Assembly (NCBI GenBank): GCA_973895155.1
Contig: OZ316894.1
Coordinates: 26,288,001 to 26,352,000 of the forward strand
Source: Marsupella aquatica
Taxonomy: Eukaryota; Marchantiophyta
Direction: 5' to 3'
Length of the DNA: 64,000 nt
The notes beneath the pieces were generated by a model, which worked only from the letters and a program-made list of their open reading frames with translations, did no database searches and was not told the DNA's origin. Numbering within the stretch: the first letter of the stretch is position 1; every line of letters starts with the position of its first letter. A program made the translations under genes and the position numbers. Shown here piece after piece: positions 1-10,515 of this stretch.

Positions 1-471
1 GTCTCACAACTTGGTGGCACAGTCTGTGGGCGACGAGAAGAATCAAGTCCCCGTCGAGTTTAACGCGTGAGTAATAACGTCTACCGCGATCAACATCTGT
101 TTACTTCGATGTTTTTAGGGAGGGGCGAGGGGTTAGTTGGGATCAATCCACTGTGTATTGCACAAGTTTAAATGGAGCGTGGTTAGGAGACGAATTCTAA
201 AGAGTTGCACTGATATGGTATTGCAGAAAATTCGATCCGCTGTGGTCTGAAGGGCAATGCTTCCCTCAACGCAACGAGGATATGGTTCAAGGTCCTGGTA
301 CTCCAATACCAGGAAGTTCCCCGTTGTATAACAGTAGGTTCCTGAGCTCATCGACGCGAGTGAGACCAATCACGTTATTCATATTTGCCCCATGCATGGA
401 CGGGACGTTATTCCCGAAATAATTTTTCATTTACAGCCCAGTAGCAACAAGCATGAATACCAGAGACTGAG

Positions 472-519
472 TGAATTCATCGTGCTCATGATGGCTGAAT
501 TCATCGTGCGCATGATGGC
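472..519. repeat. 24-bp tandem duplication in the intron before the XRI1-like exon
   Basis: Two adjacent 24-bp copies beginning TGAATTCATCGTG, differing at one base (GTGCTCATG versus GTGCGCATG). They end about 10 bp before the splice acceptor of the last exon, so they lie where the branch point and pyrimidine tract would be. Confidence 0.85.
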
Positions 520-528
520 TTTTGGCAG

Positions 529-890
529 GTGACAGTAATCACAATTTCGATAGCTCGGGAGCTGAGACCAGTCGGAGGAATCAGCGGTCCCCACCCCCAA
601 CAACATATCCGAAGGTGTCTACTCCCGTTGCCTATCCATTCACGCTCCTTAAACCGTCGGAGACAGAGGGGGGAATTACCCTCAAAGACATCAATCAGCG
701 AATCCTAATGCCACCTTCACGGCCATTGCCTCACGTCCAGCAGGCGGTGGACGAGAGCTCCTGGTCCTTCGGCGCTTCTTGCTCCCCGATGGACCCGGGC
801 CTGGGTCTGTCCGGGAAGTCCGTAGTCGCACGAACCAAAATTCATACCGAAGGCAACGGAACGATAACAATTATGCGAACTCGGGGCTAA
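529..890 (+). CDS. XRI1-like protein, C-terminal exon (5' part outside window)
   Basis: The last exon encodes a Ser/Pro-rich stretch and then the block YPFTLLKPSE, TLKDINQRI, a PPS motif and SGKSVVARTKIHTEGNG followed by TITIMRTRG at the very C-terminus. That order matches what I recall of plant XRI1 (X-ray induced transcript 1). In Arabidopsis XRI1 is an ionising-radiation-induced nuclear protein needed for meiosis and reported to bind MND1. The exon begins after a TTTGGCAG acceptor at 521-528 and ends at TAA 888-890. The donor of an upstream exon may be GTGAGT at 67-72, but neither reading frame of bases 1-66 gives recognisable XRI1 sequence, so that exon is not called. The ortholog's spacer between TLKDINQRI and SGK has similar length. 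Family call fairly sure; function inferred from homology. Confidence 0.7.
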
Positions 891-2265
891 CGTATTGGGG
901 TGGACATCAAGTTCTGCTTTACAAGGACTACATTTTTCTTGGGAATCCGATTCCCGCTCAACCCGTTACCTAAGTTCTGGTTGCAGTGTTTGCTAGAACG
1001 GTCTATGGCATCATTTTGAGACCTTGCCCACCCAAGACCCCCTATTTTCAGGCTAAGTTGCAGCCTGTCTCACCGGACTATGCGGCACCTAACATGGAGT
1101 CATAAAGATCGAAGCTACAATTACTCCCGGCTCAGTGAGCTACGAGTAACGGATCAATGCAATCCTAGATTTGATGAGTGTAAGATACCCACGCAGTGTA
1201 CCATATTCAGTGAGTAGTAAAGACGGAGAAACCACCTTCTCTGCCGACAAATTGGAGTCAATTTCGATGTACTCCCGAGCTCAAAAGTAGAGTACTAGTT
1301 TTTCCTATCCCGGCTCCTTCATGTGCCTTTGTTATGCTAGTTTAGGAGTAGGTCTCCGTGGGTTGGAGAGTTGGAGAAGATCGTCCATGGACAATCTGTA
1401 CAGGCAGGACTTGCTCCCATTTAAATATTGACATTGATATCTAAATCTACACACCATGATATCCAATTATGCTTTCTCTCTCAGTGGCTTAGTGTATGTT
1501 TTCAGTTGTTTCATTTTATTTTTAATTTTTAATTTTTAAAAACATTTTAAGGGGAAATCTGTGAAACAAAGGGAATAGTGTGAATAGTGTGACCTATGAG
1601 TCTTAACAGCCATGCCTCTTTGAGCTTGTTTAATTTTTTCTTTCTTGTAAACCATTAGAAGCTTTCATTTTCATCACTACACCTGCAATGGCACCTCCAT
1701 CTTGTGATGAGACTTTTCCTTTTTACCTGTTCGTCGTGTACATTTTTTAACTATCTTTAGAATGAAAACGGCAGCTGCAGTACGAAATTGGGTGTAGTTT
1801 AACAATGAACTTCAACTCTTCACCATAATTGAATTGTCCCTAATGTTATTTATCCATTCCATTCCAGCTTAATGCGGTCTTTAATGAAGTGCACAAAAGG
1901 TGGTACTTTCCAGTCATGTACTTGCCGTCTTTCAGTATGAATTAAATTCCTTTTGCGCTGTGCTTTCACGACAAAAAAGGCTACGTGATTTTCCTCTCTG
2001 CACTTATGCTCTCCCCAACTCTCCCTCACATGATAAATTAGGTAATGGTGTCCTCTAAAGGCACCCTATATTATTTTGAATCTGAATTAGGTTGAGATGA
2101 TCATGATGCTCTCTGGGTCGGGGCATTCTGGCATAATTGACGATAGTCTTAGTTCGGCGAGCAACCAATGCCATCTCAGCTTGGGACTCGTGGTATAGTT
2201 GTAGTCTCCACAAGCTCAATGCTCAAGTCAATTGTAGTTTCAACTAGGTTGTCATTGTGGCCATT
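891..2265. other. Non-coding stretch, 3' flank of the XRI1-like gene
   Basis: No open frame with family character on either strand. The sequence becomes AT-rich after about 1420, with T and A runs near 1510-1545. No RNA gene or element end was recognised. Confidence 0.5.
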
Positions 2266-2475
2266 TGATTGTTGTGGAAGTGTTCTATTCTGGTCATATT
2301 ATTTGTGCAATCATAGTTGCGGATGTCTCATTATTTAGACTGGGTAGTTATTGCTGTCATTGCGGCAGTGTGATTGTTGTGGAAGTGTTCTCTTCTGGTC
2401 ATATTATTTGTGCAGTCATAGTTGGGGATGTCTCATTATTTAGACTGGGTGGTTATTGCTGTAGAAATGTTGTCA
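2266..2475. repeat. 105-bp tandem repeat, two copies plus decayed third
   Basis: The block starting TGATTGTTGTGGAAGTGTTC at 2266 recurs at 2371 with few differences, including TCATATTATTTGTGCA and ATGTCTCATTATTTAGACTG. A much more degenerate continuation follows around 2466-2540. The 124-codon frame running through it is a by-product of the repeat (period divisible by three) and looks like no protein. Confidence 0.8.
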
Positions 2476-3420
2476 TTTGGGATAATGTTCTTGCTGCAAG
2501 AGTGATTTTGTTTTGGTCATATGTTCTCATTTGCTGCAAAATATTGTTGTTGACGTTGTTGTTGTTTGGGGAGGGTTCTGGGTACCCCTTTTTCTCTCCC
2601 TTTACATCCCCTCTTTCCCTTGTTCTATACTACTTGTAAAGCTTGAGGGTGCAGGAGGGCACACAAGGGATTCATCACTCAATCACTGTACTTTGCCACT
2701 AAAGATGCTCTAATTTACAGTATTGCCACATCATATATGGATGACAAGTTCACCAATGGAACCAAGTGAACTAGTGTATATACCAAAACCATGGTATATT
2801 TGTTAATACAATAAAAATAGTGAAAATATTTTTAATTCAAACATATTAAGTGGCAATGTACTTAGAAGCTAAAATGATGCTCCCATGGACCACAACGTTG
2901 GTCTTTGAAAAGCCCCCTGGACCACATTTCCAAAAAAATGAGTTTAATTGTAATAACTTAATGTTAGTAGTTTCAAATATTTTTTAGTTTTGAGTATCTA
3001 CTAGAGGAGTAGGTAAGCTACACTTCCATCTGAGTTCTGGCCAGAAAGGTATTCCACTTAGAAAAATTATCAAAGTTTTGGCCATTGTGGTGGAGTTATT
3101 CATCATGCAATGCGGAGGGGTAAATTCTATTAAATTAATTTATTGGGCTTGTGCTTTTTAAGGTCTCCTGCTTCTATAGTTGCATTGAAAATGTAAAAAG
3201 TTTTTTTTTAAGGACTCATAATCATCACCTTATAAGCCCAAAACTCACATGGACCACCGAAATGTCCATTTGGTGGGTCCATCTGTTTCACTTTCACTTA
3301 GAAGCTGCTAAAAAGAATCCCTTCTATAATTTCATTCGAGAAAAAACTTTGGCTTGTGGCACAATTGCATGTCCAGTGCAGTTTGGCAATTGCAAGGCCA
3401 ATATCAAATGCGGCTTTGGG
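2476..3420. other. AT-rich intergenic sequence
   Basis: AT-rich, with short poly-A and poly-T runs and no supported gene. The 96-codon frame at 3151-3441 has no recognisable motif and runs into a repeat. Confidence 0.5.
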
Positions 3421-3638
3421 GGAAGAATAGCCAGTGGATAGGTCACGGTGAAAGATTTTTCACTGGGCATAGACATGTTAGATCGATGCCCAGCTGTTTT
3501 AGTCTGGGAACCTTTGTTGCATAGTTTAGGGAAGAATAGCCAGTGGATAGGTCACGGTGAAAGATTTTTCACTGGGCATAGACATGTTAGATCGATGCCC
3601 AGCTGTTTTAGTCTGGGAACCTTTGTTGCATAGTTTAA
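3421..3638. repeat. Perfect-looking 109-bp tandem duplication
   Basis: Two adjacent copies, 3421-3529 and 3530-3638, both starting GGAAGAATAGCCAGTGGATA and ending near TTTGTTGCATAGTTTA. I see no difference between them by eye, which suggests a recent duplication. The promoter-like repeat at 3645 begins directly after the second copy. Confidence 0.95.
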
Positions 3639-3644
3639 ACCGCT

Positions 3645-3815
3645 CCTAGCCATACAAAAGGGGGTAGTGTCCAAGACTTCTCCCTTTTTCACTTTACTCT
3701 CATTCTTCTCCTCTCCGGTTCCATATTTCTCCACAAAGTCATGAAATGATAGTGTTTATGGTGAAACCTGGTGCAACCAGGTTTTCATCATGGCTGGTGG
3801 TGGTTTGAAGTAGAG
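3645..3815 (+). repeat. Dispersed promoter-like repeat, copy A
   Basis: Shares with the segments at 8041-8215 and 10330-10515 (both opposite strand) an ordered set of blocks: CTAGCCATA then AAAAGGGGG, TCCAAG, a CT-rich tract, TATGGTGAAACC, CCAGGTTTT, TCATGG and a GGTGG-TTGAAG end. In copy B the first block reads CTAGCCATATAAAAGGGGG, a good TATA box, so the family could be a solo LTR or the end of a small non-autonomous element. No terminal TG...CA or target-site duplication was established. Confidence 0.7.
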
Positions 3816-3839
3816 GTTGGATGTCCATTGACCACCAAG

Positions 3840-5224
3840 TATGTCCTCTATGAAATTAGAGTGTCAGAGAAAGTATAACTTTCTTCCTCAATCTGGATAT
3901 TTGATCAGCTGCCTAGTTTACCGCCCTCAATCCATCTTCGATAGCCAATTGTGATGAAGCTATCACTGCTCTGATTGCTCGCTCTTCATGCTTTCTTTCC
4001 GAGTACAACGCTTACTTCTCAAACAGCCTCTGAACCGTCTGGGCCGGATTCTCACTTTCCACCTCCATAGGAAATAGTGCATTAACCAACTGATCAGACA
4101 AACGAAATGTATCTGTACACTGTTGATTGTTGCATGGGCCAGCTCGTTATGCCTGGTTTACGAAGAATTTTCAATGCTGTTCGTGTCATTAGAGAATTAT
4201 CTATCTGAAATCGAGTTTGTGCATTGGACAATAAGTGACCACTACCCACGCTATCCTTTAGGACAAAAACTTCATATTCTATGCTGATCAAACTGAAGCC
4301 AGCATTATGTCTCCGATGAGCGAAGCAGCAGCTGAACAGTTTCCCAGAAATGGATTTGTTGACAGGAAGCAAACCTATCTGGCAATAAATTGATATTGCC
4401 GCATAATCCGTGGTAACACACAAAGAGTTCTCGATCACAGAAGCTCCACCACAAAGCACTGAACACTCCCCACGGCACACCACTAGTCCCACCGACGAAT
4501 CTTTACTGGTGGCATTCAGTGCAGTTGGATGCATAACCCTAACCCCGTGCAAGTACCAGGCAAGAACAATATATCCTTATTCTTGAAGACTAATTCTCAA
4601 ATAACAACTCTCAACCTGGACATACTCCACCAACCTACGCAATGGTACTTCCATAAACATGTAATTGAGCTCGAGATGTAAGCCAGAGTAGAACCACGAT
4701 TTTTTCAACTTCTTTGGAGTTTGAATTCCAAAAAGCAACCATTCAGGGTAATTAGCAACGAGGGGAATATTGATCAAACCTGAACAAACTTTCATGGCAC
4801 CCAGAGTCTAACTAAGGCTCTCACACGAAATTGGCAGTTTTGGGTCAACCATTTGGGCAGCTGCCCCAACAATTCATCTTTCCAATATCGCTAAAAAATC
4901 ATCCCGTTTTCACCGGAGCCGGTTTACAGATGCCACAAACGAGTCTGAGAAACCAGGTACAGGCCATCCAAAATGTGATTACAGAGTTCAATCAGCCACA
5001 ATTTGGCAATTCGGCTTGAACCACAGAATGAAAAGATGGCTTCCAGAACATCCTCTTGGACCACCAGCAAAGCCTTCAGCCTTCAGAAGAAAAGAATGCC
5101 AACACCCGAAGGATGACTCTTGACTCCTCTCGTTTGAGCTCTGTGAGCCATGGACTTCAAGATCCTGAACGTGAAACGTTCTGTCTGTGGAAGGTCTCTC
5201 AAAACGTTCCATGCATTTGATCAT
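3840..5224 (-). pseudogene. Unrecognised coding relic, interrupted by stops
   Basis: Several minus-strand stretches have protein-like composition but do not join into one frame. At about 3880-4130 the frame reads RLSDQLVNALFPMEVESENP, TVQRLFEK, stop, ALYSERKHEERAIRAVIASS, QLAIEDGLRAV, stop. This is amphipathic and Lys/Glu-rich, as in a coiled coil, with in-frame stops. At 4094-4552 a Cys-containing segment includes GECSVLCGG and YCQIGLLPVN. At 4577-4795 another open stretch includes NIPLVANYPEWLLFG. I do not recognise the family. It may be a decayed gene or transposon, or a real gene whose introns I cannot place. Confidence 0.35.
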
Positions 5225-5575
5225 AGTATGGAGAGGACAAAATCAGAACTCAATCGACTCTGACTCAGCATATTTACGTTGCAAAGGCCAACTGCTAGCA
5301 AACGCCTCAATCACTCTACCATGCTGACCTCGCCATTTCTTTGCGAGGGCTTCGACCTGCCCATTCCGAGGAGAGGTCAAAGCCCTGCAAATGGGTCAAT
5401 GTTCTCCAAACAGTCCTTCCCTAAGCGCTTGGTCAGGGAGGAGAGTGGCTGGCTACTGCATCCGTTAACAGGGCTGAGCAGGATGGAGGACATGTCGTAG
5501 TGCAAGTACCTTTTCATGTTAAGTACTTGATGAGCAGCACAACAATTGATTCCGTAAGAAATAAAATTTCCCCTT
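5225..5575. other. 3' flank of the DUF716 gene; no gene seen
   Basis: The short frame at 5279-5500 (+) has no recognisable motif. The stretch probably includes the 3' UTR of the minus-strand gene ending at 5576. Confidence 0.4.
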
Positions 5576-6565
5576 TCAAATTACAACTCTCTGGAAGCCG
5601 TTAGTGTCGGGCAGCTCCTCCTTCAGTTCCGGTTCGCTGTCTTCCTCTTCATCGTCTTCTCCCAAAACATGGAAATAATTAACCTGTGATGGTTCCTGTC
5701 CCATTTCTGTTTCATCATTCAACTCTCTTGCCATATCTGGGACTTGGCCGTCACCCAACCGCTCGTAGGTTTGAGGAACAGAATAGACCTTGCTAAGCAC
5801 ACCGTAGATGGGAAGTAGAATCAGGAGGAGAACGGCAAGATGACAGTTGAATTGAAGAGTGGCGAGGGCCTTACCCCTCATGAGAGCAGACATTCCTGCA
5901 CAGCTAACCGTGTAAACACCTTCACTCTGCTGAACCAAGTCACACCCTTGTGCCATCAATTTGGTGCTGAATAACGAGGCTGCCATCTGGAAAAACCAAG
6001 TACCCTGCAGGATAAGGGCCAGGCTTTGAACGAGACGGGGTAGAATCGCTGCGGGTAGGGCTATCTCTATAACAGAGACCAGCAGACACACTCCAATGGG
6101 AACAAGAAGTAACGAGTAGTACTGTGCCTCAAGGCCTGCGGCGGTACTCTCGTCGCCACTCGTTAAATAAAAGAGGGAGAACTCTTGCCCGAAAGCAACC
6201 ACACCCAGTAAGTCAACCATCCCTGCCGGCAAGGGGAGAGCTGTGGTGCCTTCGCTGATTAAAGCTACAACTGCATACAGTAAGAATACCGAGGCGACCC
6301 CGAATCGCTCAAGCGCCAAAGCCGCTCCAACTCCGGACCCATTTTTGATTGTCGTTGTAGAAATCAAGCTAAATATCATGTGAAGTACTGCAAGAAGAAC
6401 CACAACTGTGTGCATCCCATATCGGGCAAATCCGGAAGAAGAACTAGGATATCTGTTGCTCGTAGATGTTCCGCTCAATTTGAAGGCCTTCACAGATACG
6501 AAAGCCTGCCATAAACCAACTCCAAGAAACCCTGCCCCGGCTCCAAGCTGCCCAAAGAACGCCAT
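5576..6565 (-). CDS. DUF716 / TMEM45-type multi-pass membrane protein
   Basis: Intronless 329-codon gene. The frame extends two codons upstream but opens with TTG, so ATG at 6565 (MAFFGQLGAGAGFLGVG) is taken as start. It shows about seven hydrophobic segments: residues ~5-25, 50-70, 85-105, 112-130, 148-175, 182-200 and 232-258. A hydrophilic, acidic cytosol-type tail follows, with DDEEEDSEPELKEE just before the end. Features typical of plant DUF716 ('plant viral-response family') proteins are the GLWQ motif after the first helix, an H-rich second helix and the EFSLFYLTSGD loop. Biochemical role unknown for the family; plant members have been linked to virus response. The length is somewhat above the usual ~280-300 residues because of the acidic tail. 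Confidence 0.85.
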   Translation of the reverse strand: MAFFGQLGAGAGFLGVGLWQAFVSVKAFKLSGTSTSNRYPSSSSGFARYGMHTVVVLLAVLHMIFSLISTTTIKNGSGVGAALALERFGVASVFLLYAVVALISEGTTALPLPAGMVDLLGVVAFGQEFSLFYLTSGDESTAAGLEAQYYSLLLVPIGVCLLVSVIEIALPAAILPRLVQSLALILQGTWFFQMAASLFSTKLMAQGCDLVQQSEGVYTVSCAGMSALMRGKALATLQFNCHLAVLLLILLPIYGVLSKVYSVPQTYERLGDGQVPDMARELNDETEMGQEPSQVNYFHVLGEDDEEEDSEPELKEELPDTNGFQRVVI

Positions 6566-8040
6566 CTCCAATCTGTCACTTCCTCATCAATCGAATTGTA
6601 CGACTACTTCCTTTCCTTGGTCGCGGGGTTTACTGGCGACGGCCACTCTACGGCATGACCTCTGCCTGGATGGAATTCGGCCCCGATTACGGATTCCCTC
6701 AAAATCCAAAGCTAGCACCTTAGATGGGTCAAAACCCAATCAGACAGGAAGAACATCCTCAGTGCCCTACCGATCGCATTTCAGTTGCTCTGCATTCCCA
6801 ACGAAGAATTTCTCACCTAGGTTATTTTTCAGTGAAGGCAACTGCTATCAGGCGACCAGGCTCAGATCGAATTAAAATGGTCAACGAAAGGAGGAAATCA
6901 TACGAATGAATAACCAGCAGCCTCAAGTACAAAACAAAAGTGCAAGTCAGACAGGCCAAAGAGGAGCTGACACCACGCATAGAAACCCTGGCTGCCCCAA
7001 CAGTCCAAAACAGAAAAACTGGCCGGCCCACCTTACTCCCCTACTTCTCAAAGTACCTGCACCCGAGAGGAATAAAAAGAGAACATATCTTGATGACACA
7101 AGCGAAGTAACGGACAGACAAGTGAATTTCTAGAATCCACAGGGTTCCTGACGGACATCAGGCAGAGGACTGTGGCATGGCCCGTGAAGACGGAGCACAT
7201 ATCAAAAGGTTTTTAAGGTATGCAAGTCTCCCTCAAGCAGCTTGTGAGCAAAACATACTACCGACCCACTGACACTGAGCGCTGTAGCTGTGGGGCTCAC
7301 TCACCGGTATGGGGTCATCAGTAGACTGTACACAAGAGACCTCCAGTTAAAACGTACATCATCCAGTAGAAGAAGAACAAATGACTATCGTCAATCTACA
7401 TATGCTAGTTGGCACGAGCTATGTGCCGGTGGATGCAGTTTCGCAGCGCGTTGCTATTCTCAATTGCTTTGATCCTACGAGGGTTCATTTGGCAACTGAG
7501 AGTAATCTCGCTGGTTCTGTAGTTGCTCTCCACCACCAAGGCCAGAAGTTGAAGAGAGGTTTGCGGCTGACGCCAAAATAGATGCAGAGAAAAGAGAAGG
7601 CGGGGAAACACCATTAATCAGAAAGCAGGACCAAAACTAGTGGAGAATACAGAGAGAGAGGGAGACACTACCTTCAATCAGTCCACAAAAACGATGGTGC
7701 CTCTGTGACGCCCCCGCTTCAGTTTTGAGCAAAGGAGGCCGTTCTATTAAATGACGACCGATCAAATCCACAACAGAGTATGATTACACGACGAGAGATC
7801 AACAGAGAAAGCTTCGGGCAGATCCCCGAGAGATCCCCCACCCCCAGATTCCTACTCCCCAGGACCGTTTCTACCAGACGCCCATCATCACCTACCTCGC
7901 CATTCTAATTTTCCCGATAGTTTTCCCGATGTTGCTGTTCACCACCGAACTTGCGAGCCCATCGCCTCCTATGAGTGCTTACCAAATCAACGGTCCCTGC
8001 ACATCCGACATATAGTGTGTACCGACATCCTTCCATAGTA
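6566..8040. other. Upstream region of the DUF716 gene; no further gene supported
   Basis: Presumed 5' UTR and promoter of the minus-strand DUF716 gene, then non-coding sequence. Several 60-75-codon frames occur on both strands with no family resemblance. No tRNA or element was recognised. Confidence 0.45.
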
Positions 8041-8215
8041 TGATAAACTTCTTTATTTTCTTCAACCCTCCACTAACCATGACAAAAACCTGGTTTCACC
8101 ATAAATAGTATAATTTCCTTAGTTTGTGAAGCCGTATGGAAGGGAGAAGAGGAAAATGAAAAAGAGAGAAAGCTTGGATATTTCCCCCTTTTATATGGCT
8201 AGTGGGGTAAATACA
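8041..8215 (-). repeat. Dispersed promoter-like repeat, copy B
   Basis: On the minus strand it reads CTAGCCATATAAAAGGGGG, then TCCAAGCTTTCTC, a TTTTTCATTTTCCT tract, TTTATGGTGAAACCAGG and TCATGGTTAGTGG. The block order is that of copy A at 3645, which lies on the other strand. The TATATAAAAG core would direct transcription leftwards. The adjacent 8216-8240 holds a short repeat of GGTAAATACAGTGT. Confidence 0.7.
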
Positions 8216-8642
8216 GTGTGGTAAATACAGTGTGCACATATCAATGTATATATGTACATTCTACCATGTCTAATTGCAAGCTCCTGGGAAGATACCCCAA
8301 GCTTGCAATTATACATGTTATGTACTTCATCATAAGTGCATGTTGCACTTCTCCATATGTGCCTGTTGCACTTTCCAATAAGTGCATAATGAAATTGCTT
8401 ATGTTGTAAGTTCCACAAATGTCAGGTCATACACATTGGACTTCTCATACCCAGGATACTCACAGTGCACAACTCAATTGGATAAGTGCATGAATCTACA
8501 ATGTGTAGTTCTCTGCTGCACTAAACCCATAAATGTTTCTAACATTTGTGTTGTAGTAACTGATTAATGCATCTATACTCTTATAGACAGAAATGCCCTT
8601 ATGTCTTTGTCTTTTAGTGACAGAGAACTTGCACTTACAGAC
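8216..8642. other. Low-complexity region with AAGTGCA-type short repeats
   Basis: Recurring short words (CATAAGTGCATG, TTGCACTT, AATAAGTGCAT) around 8320-8400 and 8480 form small inverted pairs. No gene. The theme resembles, but is not clearly homologous to, the array at 37569-37920. Confidence 0.4.
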
Positions 8643-8834
8643 GGTGCATTTACAAAGGAATTTGCTGTATTATTGAGGCACACTATGTGGGCTGACTTGG
8701 TGGGTTTGTGATGGAGTTTAGACACAAGTATGGTTAAGTGGTGCATTTACAAAGGAATTTGCTGTATTATTGAGGCACACTATGTGGGCTGACTTGGTGG
8801 GTTTGTGATGGAGTTTAGACACAAGTATGGTTGT
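8643..8834. repeat. 97-bp tandem duplication
   Basis: The block GGTGCATTTACAAAGGAATT ... AAGTATGGTT occurs at 8643-8739 and again at 8740-8834. The copies appear identical over at least 90 bp, so the event is recent. No coding content. Confidence 0.95.
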
Positions 8835-9544
8835 TTTGCTGGGTTGAGCCATCATAGTAAAGTTCAAAGATCTTGTATTTCAGATGAGCACATGCAAGAT
8901 GCACTGGCTACCCTTCTTACATCCCTATCTAACTCTCAGTCCCACTAGTATATTGCCCACCACAAAGACATTTGGGGCCCTCTTCCACTTCATCTTTCTC
9001 AGGTTTTGATTCCCTTTAACTCCATGAATCACCCCTTGTCTCTACATCATCATCGTCATCAGGCCTCTATGCTCATGTTTGTTCAATCCCCACCTCTAGC
9101 TTAGCCTCTACATGCTCCTCATTCCTAGAGGAGAGACCCCAATAGGCATGTCCAGATTGAGATTAGGTTGGCATCTCCCTCCCTCATCACTGAGGGGCGG
9201 TGGCAGTTAAGATTATAACTAAAAAATGAGAGACTTTACAAACTCCCAACTGCTATGGTTGACAACAGGCATAGTCCCAATCAGAGCCCCCTTTGGGTCA
9301 ACCTGTTTGCTTGACCCCTTCCTTGTTGGAGGCATCCAAGTAGGGCACAGAGTTGCCATTGTAGCCTACCATCATAGGCTTTATTTCCACATCCCACATG
9401 CATCGAGTCAGTCTGCTTGGTCCTTCTTGTTCAAGCCCATGTAGCTTCCTTTGGCACATCCCACTGAGATGTCCTATAATTGGTCTTTGCTTGTGATACT
9501 TTGTTAATAGTGGACACTCACCTTCCCAGAGTCAATCATCATGA
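8835..9544. other. Intergenic; no gene seen
   Basis: Pyrimidine-rich and CAT-rich around 8990-9120. The 72-codon frame at 9226-9444 has no motif. Confidence 0.4.
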
Positions 9545-9791
9545 GATTGCATCAACATCCATCATTTGTTTTTTGAGAGGGGATTGTGAGCAGCTTCAGG
9601 AAGTCAGAGTTATGCTAATCATTGTCTTCATCAACAATCATACAATCCACTTCCTCTATTCTTGGGGGATTGCATCAATGTCCATCATTTTTTTGGAGAG
9701 GGAGTTGTAAACAGCTTCAGAAAGTCAGAGTTATGCTATTCATTGTCTTCATCAACAATCATACAATCCACTTCCTCTATTCCTGGGGGAT
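9545..9791. repeat. 123-bp tandem duplication
   Basis: Copies at 9545-9667 and 9668-9791 start GATTGCATCAA and include CATTGTCTTCATCAACAATC and ACAATCCACTTCCTCTATTC. A handful of substitutions (for example CAACATCC versus CAATGTCC) indicate an older event than the 97- and 109-bp duplications. Confidence 0.9.
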
Positions 9792-10329
9792 TCTTGGCCA
9801 AAGGAGAATATAGAATCTAGTAGAGACCATCTATTGTATGCATTATTACGTGATGCATTTTTTCACAAGGTTCACTTCAGGCTACATTTACGAGCATTTT
9901 TTAGATTTGTTTCCCTTGGTAGTGCCTTCCCGTTCTGGATGGTTGTATCACGATAGGATGGTTTCCAGTCCCTCTCTCGGATTTGGAAGCATCTGCCATA
10001 ATATTAGCCATCACTAGGACTATTGGACCATTCAGACACGGGGATTTCTATTTGCCTTCCCCATGAAACGGGTGGAAATGCACGGAAAGGGGGCAGAGTT
10101 AGGGGCATCATTGACGGTTGTCGTGAAATGAGGGAAAGTTCGACCATAACACTAGTACAATGCTAAAAGTTAGAAAGCTCAGACAAATAATATCTCAAGA
10201 CTGCATTGGTGGCAAGAGGGAGAGGATTCAAGTTCTAGAAACCCTGCAATTACATCAGTGTCTGAATTTGGGAGATAGGCAGTGGACCTTGAGTTCACAT
10301 GTGGGCGCCAGAAAGTAAGTGTTAATAGC

Positions 10330-10515
10330 GCCACTGTCCATCATGAGACCTGGATCCACCAGGTTTCACCTTTAACAAGCAATGTGCCCTGAAATCGAGG
10401 AGGGTTGCAAAGTAGGAGAGGGCGGTGATCAGAATCTATAAAAAGGGGGAAGGTTTGGACACTTCCCCTTATACTTACATGGCCAGCGGTGGTTTAAGTG
10501 GGCAGTGCGAAGCTG
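10330..10515 (-). repeat. Dispersed promoter-like repeat, copy C (diverged)
   Basis: Same orientation as copy B and 2.3 kb from it. Shared blocks on the + strand: CCACTGTCCATCATGAGACC then CAGGTTTCACC, AAAAAGGGGGAAGG with TTTGGACACTTCCCC, and ATGGCCAGCGGTGGTTTAA at the other end. More diverged than A and B, and the TATA core on the minus strand is disrupted. Confidence 0.55.

Noticed and set aside
1-66. Exon upstream of the XRI1-like last exon
   Set aside because: A good GTGAGT donor exists at 67-72, but the only frame matching the acceptor phase gives no recognisable XRI1 sequence.
2265-2713. Val/Ile-rich frames of 124 and 66 codons
   Set aside because: They arise from the 105-bp repeat, which keeps frame because its period is divisible by three.
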